This document shows positions 1-5,155 of a DNA stretch of 5,155 bases, one piece after another. The stretch is from PALSA-1355 sp041499515 (GTDB lineage: Bacteria > Planctomycetota > Planctomycetia > Pirellulales > PALSA-1355). The stretch covers positions 1-5,155 of the forward strand of contig JBGQKM010000345.1 of NCBI GenBank assembly GCA_041499515.1, in the 5' to 3' direction. A program made the position numbers and the translations under genes. The first letter of the stretch is position 1; each line of letters begins with the position of its first letter. The notes beneath the pieces are model-generated. The model did no database searches, was not told where the DNA came from, and was given only the letters and a program-made list of their open reading frames with translations.

Positions 1-680
<680 letters not shown>

Positions 681-684
<4 letters not shown>

Positions 685-1310
685 CGACGACTCATCGCCC
701 CTTTGATTCGAGCCGCACGATTCCTCACGCGGAACTGATGCAGCTTCCCGTCCTCCGGTACGACGGCCCGATTCATCTCGTGAAAACCGGGGCGGACTTG
801 CAGCACGCGTTGCAGGACATTCGCCGTGAACGTGTCGTCGGTTTCGACACCGAGACGCGCCCAACATTCAAGAAGGGACAATCACACGCTCCGGCTCTGG
901 TGCAGATCGCCACGAGCCACACGACCTATCTCTTCCAACTGGCACGTCAGGACTGCTCGCAGGTTCTCGCCGAAGCGTTCGGCGACGCGAAGATCGTCAA
1001 GGCCGGAGTCGCTCTGGCGCGCGATCTCTCCGAGCTACGGCAGTTCTTTCCGTTTGAAGCGGCGAACTTTGTGGATCTCAGCGCTGTGGCGAAGCGCAGC
1101 GGAATGAAACAAACCGGCCTGCGCAGCTTGGCGGGACTGTTCCTCGGGGGCCGCATCACCAAAGCCGCGCAAACGTCGAACTGGGCGCAGCCACGTCTCT
1201 CGGAAAAGCAGATCCGCTACGCCGCCACTGACGCGTGGGTCTGCCGCGAGTTGTATCTGCGCTTCGAACGTCTCGGGATGCTGTTGACAGGGACGGAGCG
1301 GCCAAATTAG
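681..1310 (+). CDS. DEDDy 3'-5' exonuclease domain protein (RNase D/WRN exonuclease type)
   Basis: A 209-residue single-domain 3'-5' exonuclease of the DnaQ-like superfamily, expected to remove nucleotides from RNA or DNA 3' ends using two metal ions. All the family's acidic residues are visible: Exo I FDTET with Asp56 and Glu58, Exo II Asp115 in the segment ARDLSEL, and Exo III YAATD with Tyr180 and Asp184, which makes it DEDDy rather than DEDDh. The HRDC domains of full RNase D (about 375 residues) are absent, so it is a stand-alone exonuclease domain and its substrate is unknown. The GTG at 681 is chosen because it overlaps the sucD stop (GTGA). It also keeps the stretch before LPVLRYDGPI, which resembles the N-terminus I recall for this family. 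An ATG at 738 (190 residues) is the alternative start. Neither start has a strong ribosome binding site, so GTG may depend on coupling to sucD translation. Confidence 0.88.
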
Positions 1311-1313
1311 CAT
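1284..1313 (+). promoter_or_regulatory. Possible sigma70-type promoter inside the end of the exonuclease gene
   Basis: A perfect -35 hexamer TTGACA (1284-1289) is followed after 18 bases by TAGCAT (1308-1313), which matches four of six positions of the -10 consensus. Transcription would begin near 1320, leaving a leader of about 27 bases before the ATG at 1347. The position suits a separate promoter for the membrane protein gene. The -10 is weak, and the organism's promoter rules are unknown, so chance is a real alternative. Confidence 0.3.
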
Positions 1314-1350
1314 GCGCGCTCGGTCCCCTACCGGGACTTCACTTCTATGA
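1312..1350 (+). CDS. Possible 12-residue leader ORF overlapping the next start codon
   Basis: An ATG one base after the exonuclease stop opens a 12-residue frame (MRARSPTGTSLL). Its TGA (1348-1350) overlaps the ATG at 1347 as ATGA. A GGAG lies at 1295-1298, but 13 bases from the ATG is longer than ideal. The layout would let ribosomes ending the exonuclease restart here and then pass to the membrane protein gene. There is no conservation evidence, and a frame this short is expected by chance fairly often. Confidence 0.2.
   Translation: MRARSPTGTSLL
1322..1338 (+). other. Small hairpin in the leader before the membrane protein start
   Basis: GTCCC (1323-1327) can pair with GGGAC (1333-1337) around a five-base loop, and a G-U pair may extend the stem by one. 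The right arm is the only Shine-Dalgarno-like sequence before the ATG at 1347, so folding would hide it. The stem is short, and chance occurrence in GC-rich DNA is likely. Confidence 0.2.
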
Positions 1351-3119
1351 CGCGAGTCAGCGACCTGCTACAGAGATCGGCGAAGGGCCCGTGCGTGTTG
1401 GGGGCCGTTGGCGTGGTGCTGCTTTTCGTGGTCGCCTGCGTGCGGCCGTATCGTGTGGAATCTGACGTCGCCTACCAAGCGAAAGCAGCCCAGCAATTCG
1501 TTCAAGGACAGTCACCGCGCCTCAATACGTTAGTTCTGGTGGATTCGAAGGATCTGGCCCGCGACCGGTCAAGCTGGATTTCCTGGTGGCCGCCGGCTAT
1601 TTCGGCGGCTTTCACGGTCTTGCTGGGCATGGGGCTGCCAGTGGGCGTGGCGGGACGAGTGCTCGCTTTTTTCGCGATGCTGGCCGGGGTGATCGGCTGG
1701 ATTCGTGTCGCGGTTCTGCTGATACGCCGATCCTCCTGGCGGTTGGTGGCCATCCTGATCATTCTGCTATATCCGATCACCTCCCGTCTGCCAGTCGTGC
1801 TCCAAGAAGGCGATTTCGCTTCGTTTGCCGTGCAACCATGGTTCTATTATTGGGCGCTTTGCTTCGCTACTGATTCCACTCGGCTCGGGCAGCAGGAACT
1901 GCGACGAAATTTCTGGATGGGGTCATTGTTGCTGGGATTGGTCTATTGGCTGAAATACACCGCCATCTTCGGCGCGGCGGTGGTTCTGGTCACGATGGTT
2001 GTCATCCTGCTGTTAAGTCCCTCGTTCGCAAGCAAGCGGGCCATGTGGTTAACGATTCTGGTGGGACTGGCGCTTTTCTGCTTGCCCGTCGTGGGCTTGA
2101 AGCTGCTGAACGATGCGTACGGTCGTTGGAACGTGGAACTGACCGGGGTCCGTGTCACTCGCCTCCATAGGGGGCCGGGCCTCGGAGCGATTAAAGCGAT
2201 CGTCGAGGGCGCAGGTCCGGCCCTGTTTGGGGCCGGCGATGGACTTTCCCGAATTGGCCGGGCGTTGGACTCGTTCGTGGCGTGGAATTGGAATTTGTAT
2301 CTTGCTGTGCCGGGTTTCATCCTGTTGTTGGCGGCCGGTTACTTATCATGGCGGTTGGCGCCGAGGCCGGTGGCCCTACTCGGAACGCTCTCTGTGATTG
2401 TCCCGCTGGGCGGGCTGGGAGCTTGCATCGGCCTGATGGGCTTTCCCTACCCTTCGGAAATTGAGCGCCACATCCTGCCGTACTGGATCTTTTTGGAGAT
2501 CCTGGTGATCTGGCTTCTCAGCGAAGGGAGCGAGTCGAAAGCAGGAACAGCACTCAGCCTCCGGCAGGATTGGTCGATCCGTTCTTGCCGATGGGTCTGC
2601 TGGGCGGTCTTTATCTACTTGCTGGCCGCAAGCTCATTTTCAGTGTATCGCTTCGTCCGGTATGACATCTGGAGGTGGCGCGGCATGTCTTACTCGATGA
2701 CGTCTAACCGCCTGTTTGTGCCCACCTGGTCTTCGATAGGCGTGCAGCCGATTCGGCAGCTTCTCGATCAACTATCGCTGGGTCCGAGAGACATCGTGGT
2801 CCCGGCGGCGCCGTGGCTCGGGATGGAAGCCTGGCTCGAGATTCACGAACGGCTCCTCCCCCTCTCGAATTTTTCTGCGCCTCTAAGACGTTCTCATGGC
2901 ACCGACCTCGAATATTTCTCGGATCAACCGCTGCGTTCCACCCAGCCACTACGAGTCGTCCTGCTTGTATCCAACCTCTACCAACGGGAGGATTACATCC
3001 AATCGGTCGCCAGAATCAAAAACCGCTTTCCGCAGGCGGCCGAATGGCGGTTACTGCAAGGCGGGCGGGGAACCGAAGATGAGCTATCCGTCTGGATCGC
3101 GGAACTGAAGCCAGATTGA
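1347..3119 (+). CDS. Polytopic membrane protein, putative GT-C fold glycosyltransferase
   Basis: A 590-residue inner-membrane protein with about ten or eleven hydrophobic segments (near residues 15-32, 79-96, 99-126, 131-152, 159-174, 189-223, 233-251, 315-333, 341-362, 374-391 and 414-431), then a soluble C-terminal part of about 150 residues. The layout resembles GT-C (PMT/ArnT-like) enzymes, which move sugars from lipid-phosphate donors on the outer face of the membrane. The first loop carries an acidic pair (Glu38, Asp40 in RVESDVAYQAKAAQQFV) where the GT-C catalytic acid sits. WWPP (80-83) sits before the next helix, as PP often does in these proteins, and ERHILPYW (373-380) resembles the late R-x-LP element. 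The fold is an inference from topology and short motifs; acceptor and sugar are unknown. ATG 1347 is the first start in frame after the upstream TAG. A GGGAC at 1333-1337 is the only Shine-Dalgarno-like sequence. No glycan genes adjoin it. Confidence 0.6.
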   Translation: MTRVSDLLQRSAKGPCVLGAVGVVLLFVVACVRPYRVESDVAYQAKAAQQFVQGQSPRLNTLVLVDSKDLARDRSSWISWWPPAISAAFTVLLGMGLPVGVAGRVLAFFAMLAGVIGWIRVAVLLIRRSSWRLVAILIILLYPITSRLPVVLQEGDFASFAVQPWFYYWALCFATDSTRLGQQELRRNFWMGSLLLGLVYWLKYTAIFGAAVVLVTMVVILLLSPSFASKRAMWLTILVGLALFCLPVVGLKLLNDAYGRWNVELTGVRVTRLHRGPGLGAIKAIVEGAGPALFGAGDGLSRIGRALDSFVAWNWNLYLAVPGFILLLAAGYLSWRLAPRPVALLGTLSVIVPLGGLGACIGLMGFPYPSEIERHILPYWIFLEILVIWLLSEGSESKAGTALSLRQDWSIRSCRWVCWAVFIYLLAASSFSVYRFVRYDIWRWRGMSYSMTSNRLFVPTWSSIGVQPIRQLLDQLSLGPRDIVVPAAPWLGMEAWLEIHERLLPLSNFSAPLRRSHGTDLEYFSDQPLRSTQPLRVVLLVSNLYQREDYIQSVARIKNRFPQAAEWRLLQGGRGTEDELSVWIAELKPD

Positions 3120-3158
3120 ATCCGCCACCGTGGTGACACAGAACGCCGTGTCGGCTCG

Positions 3159-3908
3159 TCATCTCCAGCGGCCGGGTCGCCATGCATATCGGCGACCGTA
3201 CGGCACCCATCGGCCCGGCACCCAGTACGCGCGCCGGTATGGCGGTCGCGCCCAACGTCCTCCCACCCACACCCATCGTCCACCGCGCCATCCCCAATTG
3301 CCCGAGATCCAAATGAATCCGGGCCCGGGCGCGGCGACGTATTCTTCGTAGATCGCAGGCGGCGGCGCTTCCGCGACATAGACATTTTCCTCGGGTTGCG
3401 CCACAGGACCCGGAGGCGCCGCTGAAGAGAGGTTCGGCGTGTTGATCATGAAATCAATCACCCTCTCGCTCACACCGGCGTCCTTCAATTCGATAATCTC
3501 CGCGGTGGTGAGACGATAGACGGTGCGCGCATTGCGAATCTGGCTAATGATGACTTCGTCGCTGACGCCGGCTCTCGCCAAGGCTTTGATGTCCGCGAGT
3601 CCGAGCGGTTGACCTTGGTCAACGCGTTGCATCGTTTGCGGCGACTGCTGGACCAGACGTTCGCGCTGGGCCTGGTCAATGGAGTTGCCGATGATGCCGC
3701 CAGTGATCGCGCCAATCGCGCCGCCAATGGCCGCACCGGCTCCGGGGTTACCTGCCGCGCCACCGATGATCGCGCCCGTTCCGGCGCCGATGACGCCGCC
3801 GCCCAACGCGCCGGACGCCGTACGGTCCGGTCGGCCTTCAGGCGTGTAGCAGCCGGTCAGCACAAGCATTGCGGATAAAGTCGTCAAGCCAATCAATGGA
3901 TATTTCAT
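3159..3908 (-). CDS. Glycine-zipper lipoprotein with duplicated helical module and WxxGxW repeats
   Basis: A 249-residue predicted lipoprotein. Residues 1-20 form a type II signal peptide: Lys2, a hydrophobic core, then lipobox LTGC with Cys20 as the lipidated residue. Residues 33-74 are a glycine zipper rich in GxxxG and GG steps. Residues 102-156 hold two related helical units, each with a D/E-I-x-x-L core and an AGVS turn (113-116 and 144-147, 31 residues apart). A Pro/Ala-rich linker (about 163-197) leads to four WxxGxW units (W200-W205, W214-W219, W229-W234, W243-W248) in a very Arg-, Trp- and Tyr-rich tail that ends the protein. The ATG at 3908 is chosen because GAGGAG (3916-3921) lies seven bases upstream. 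An in-frame GTG at 3914 is too close to that site. It follows the mscS-like gene by 69 bases. It probably sits in the outer membrane or periplasm; no catalytic motif is seen and its function is unknown. Confidence 0.88.
   Translation of the reverse strand: MKYPLIGLTTLSAMLVLTGCYTPEGRPDRTASGALGGGVIGAGTGAIIGGAAGNPGAGAAIGGAIGAITGGIIGNSIDQAQRERLVQQSPQTMQRVDQGQPLGLADIKALARAGVSDEVIISQIRNARTVYRLTTAEIIELKDAGVSERVIDFMINTPNLSSAAPPGPVAQPEENVYVAEAPPPAIYEEYVAAPGPGFIWISGNWGWRGGRWVWVGGRWARPPYRRAYWVPGRWVPYGRRYAWRPGRWR
3165..3311 (-). repeat. Four WxxGxW repeats in the lipoprotein tail
   Basis: The units WISGNW, WVGGRW, WVPGRW and WRPGRW begin at residues 200, 214, 229 and 243, giving a period of 14-15 residues. 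This matches the known WXXGXW repeat family found at the ends of bacterial envelope proteins, whose ligand is not known to me. The tail is strongly cationic. Confidence 0.85.
3441..3605 (-). repeat. Two-copy helical module in the lipoprotein
   Basis: This encodes residues 102-156. Unit one (LADIKALARAGVSDEVI) and unit two (TAEIIELKDAGVSERVI) align without gaps at a 31-residue period. They share the I-x-x-L core, the AGVS turn and a final V-I pair, followed by a further short amphipathic helix. An old internal duplication explains this best. Confidence 0.75.
3687..3812 (-). repeat. Glycine-zipper coding segment
   Basis: This encodes lipoprotein residues 33-74, where glycines recur every two to four positions among Ala, Ile and Val (for example GAGTGAIIGGAAG). 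Such zippers let helices pack closely in or on membranes and are common in outer-membrane lipoproteins. The repetition is at protein level, with no exact long DNA repeat. Confidence 0.8.
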
Positions 3909-3915
3909 GTTCACG

Positions 3916-3921
3916 CTCCTC
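3916..3921 (-). promoter_or_regulatory. Ribosome binding site deciding the lipoprotein start
   Basis: GAGGAG on the minus strand lies seven bases before the ATG at 3908 and one base before the GTG at 3914. It therefore selects the ATG. It is the clearest Shine-Dalgarno sequence in the window. Confidence 0.75.
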
Positions 3922-3977
3922 GTCTCGATAGTTACACCAACACCAGTTTCGACGTTGAGTTGCGCGGAATATTCAGC

Positions 3978-4847
3978 CTACGACGACTTCACTTCCACGC
4001 GGAGGGGTTCTTTGACGTGGAGGTCCCGTTGCGGGAACGGAATCTCGATGTCGTGCTGTTTGAATTTGTCCCAGATGGCGAAGTTGATCTGGCTTTCGAG
4101 CGCGCCGGGCCGATGGGCCATGTCGGACGACCACACGCGAAGTTCGAACAGCAGTGCACTGTCGCCGAATTGCTTGAACACGACGGTCGGCGCAGGATTC
4201 TGGAGCACGTTCGGATTGCCGGCCGCAATTTCGAGCAGGAGTTTCTCCACCAGATGCGGATCGCTTCCGTAACTGACGCCGACCGTGATGCGCAGCCGCA
4301 CGCGCGGATCAATGTGCGTCCAGTTGGTAACGCGATTCGACACAAACTCGGAGTTCGGTACAATGATCATGATGTTATCGTTCGTCAGCACGTGCGTGGC
4401 CCGTGCGCCGATCCGCACGACTTTGCCCACGATGCCACCACCAAGATCCAGACGGTCGCCCACTTGAATCGGCCGCTCAGCGAGAAGGATCAGGCCGCTA
4501 ACGAAGTTGCTGACGATGTTCTGGAGACCAAACCCGATGCCGACGCCGAGCGCGCCCGCGATGACCGCCAGCGAGCTGAGGTTGACGCCGAGAGTTTCGA
4601 TCCCGATAAGCAAACCGAGCACGAGCACGATGTAGCTGGCGATGCGCGCGATGGCGTACTGCAGGCCGACGTCGAGTTTGGTGTGGGCCAGCACTCGCCG
4701 GCGCAGGAGACGACGCACGACCCGTGAGATGAGGACTGCGAGCGCGACGACGATGACAAACTGCACCATCGTCGCGAGCGAAATCCACGTCTGCCCAAGT
4801 TGAAACAGCGGTTTGGTAAAGACACCGAAGATTTCTGTCCACGTCAT
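3978..4847 (-). CDS. MscS-family small-conductance mechanosensitive channel
   Basis: A 289-residue inner-membrane channel, nearly the length of E. coli MscS (286), which opens under membrane tension to release solutes after hypo-osmotic shock. Three membrane segments are visible: about 23-41, 65-83 and the pore-lining 93-122. The last has the Gly/Ala-rich family signature (GALGVGIGFGLQNIVSNF, then GLILLAERPIQVGD). A beta-rich domain follows (about 125-190, with the segment IMIIVPNSEFVSNRVTNW typical of the family), then the alpha/beta cage domain up to about 280 (ending near IEIPFPQRDLHV). Arginine-rich turns after the first helix fit a cytoplasmic loop. ATG 4847 gives a natural N-terminus, but only a weak GAAG ribosome site precedes it. 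It lies 57 bases after the iron permease-like gene and 69 before the lipoprotein gene. The gene is intact. Family membership is secure; ion selectivity and gating cannot be read. Confidence 0.95.
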   Translation of the reverse strand: MTWTEIFGVFTKPLFQLGQTWISLATMVQFVIVVALAVLISRVVRRLLRRRVLAHTKLDVGLQYAIARIASYIVLVLGLLIGIETLGVNLSSLAVIAGALGVGIGFGLQNIVSNFVSGLILLAERPIQVGDRLDLGGGIVGKVVRIGARATHVLTNDNIMIIVPNSEFVSNRVTNWTHIDPRVRLRITVGVSYGSDPHLVEKLLLEIAAGNPNVLQNPAPTVVFKQFGDSALLFELRVWSSDMAHRPGALESQINFAIWDKFKQHDIEIPFPQRDLHVKEPLRVEVKSS

Positions 4848-4886
4848 ACGTGCTTCAATCTAGCAAAGAGCACCCGGCAGCGGCGA

Positions 4887-4903
4887 GCCACGAGTTGCGT
4901 GGC
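4887..4903 (-). terminator. Hairpin just after the iron permease-like gene, possible weak terminator
   Basis: Directly after the stop codon, GCCACG and CGTGGC form a six-pair stem with a five-base loop. No run of T follows in the minus-strand direction, only a short CTCTTT about 20 bases on. Intrinsic termination is therefore doubtful. It could instead mark an RNA end or attenuate read-through into the MscS-type gene. Confidence 0.25.
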
Positions 4904-4904
4904 G

Positions 4905-5155
4905 CTAGTGCCGCGTCTTGACCTCGGGCGTGCCGGTATCCGACTTCGCCTGGCGCAATTGCTGCCGGGCTTCCTTCGCCAACTGGAGATATTCGGCCCG
5001 AACCAAGTCCAATTCATCCTCAGTCAAGTCTTCCAAGTCCAGCAGCGCGTTGTGCGCGCCATGGGTGCCCCGCAGCAATTCGTCCAGCTTGACGTGCATC
5101 GCCACGGCATCCCGGTTTTGCGTGTACTCAATCAGCAACACCATCAGCAACGACA
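4905..5155 (-). CDS. Low-affinity iron permease family protein, C-terminal part (cut by window end)
   Basis: Only the last 82 residues are present; the frame is open through the right edge, so the start lies outside the window. The fragment begins in the end of a hydrophobic segment (SLLMVLLIEY). It continues with the TQNRD motif and the segment KLDELLRGTHGAHNALLDLE, which I recognise as the conserved end of the bacterial low-affinity iron permease family (related by name to yeast Fet4). The remaining residues form a charged helix rich in Glu, Gln and Lys, probably cytoplasmic. Family members usually run to about 130-180 residues with several membrane helices, so one half or more is missing. 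The apparent first start at 5150 is a TTG inside the gene, not a true start. Metal transport by bacterial members is weakly documented, so function is by family name only. Confidence 0.8.
   Translation of the reverse strand, partial: SLLMVLLIEYTQNRDAVAMHVKLDELLRGTHGAHNALLDLEDLTEDELDLVRAEYLQLAKEARQQLRQAKSDTGTPEVKTRH

Noticed and set aside
1389..1439. Lipobox-like VVAC at residues 28-31 of the membrane protein
   Set aside because: It sits at the end of a first transmembrane helix of a polytopic protein and is followed by the RPYRVESD loop expected of GT-C-like proteins; the first box residue also fits poorly.
3135..3152. Hairpin GACAC/GTGTC in the convergent gap as a two-way terminator
   Set aside because: The stem is five pairs with an eight-base loop and no T run on either side, so it is too weak to call.
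3909..3977. Promoter for the lipoprotein gene in the 69-base gap
   Set aside because: A TAACTA-like -10 can be read on the minus strand, but no matching -35 lies 16-18 bases upstream.
3960..4727. Long plus-strand open frame of 255 codons opposite the MscS-type gene
   Set aside because: It lies antisense to a well-recognised channel gene, its translation is rich in Asp, Arg and His with no membrane or domain pattern, and GC-rich codon bias explains the lack of stops.

Overview
The window looks like chromosomal DNA from a GC-rich Gram-negative bacterium. Evidence for a diderm envelope is a lipobox lipoprotein with glycine-zipper and WxxGxW repeats next to an MscS-type channel. Lineage cannot be fixed by eye. 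The mix of genes would suit Verrucomicrobiota, Planctomycetota or Acidobacteriota, and this is a guess. The window holds six protein genes, two of them cut by the window ends, and is almost fully coding. I see no tRNA, rRNA, CRISPR array, transposase or attachment site, and no non-coding stretch longer than about 70 bases.

Left half, plus strand (1-3119). The window opens inside sucD, the alpha subunit of succinyl-CoA synthetase (TCA cycle). Its stop codon overlaps the GTG start of a small DEDDy-type 3'-5' exonuclease related to the RNase D/WRN exonuclease domain. After 36 bases comes a 590-residue polytopic membrane protein whose layout resembles GT-C fold (PMT/ArnT-like) glycosyltransferases. 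A TTGACA box inside the end of the exonuclease gene may give this third gene its own promoter, and a 12-codon leader ORF runs into its start codon.

Right half, minus strand (3159-5155). Three genes read leftwards in tandem with gaps of 57 and 69 bases: the C-terminal part of a low-affinity iron permease family protein, a 289-residue MscS-family mechanosensitive channel, and a 249-residue lipoprotein. The lipoprotein combines a glycine zipper, a duplicated helical module and four WxxGxW repeats. All three products are envelope proteins, so joint expression is plausible, but nothing proves an operon. The two halves converge on a 39-base gap (3120-3158).

I found no clear case for an undescribed multi-gene system. 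The most unusual items are the mosaic lipoprotein, the orphan GT-C-like protein, and the coupled starts around 681 and 1347.
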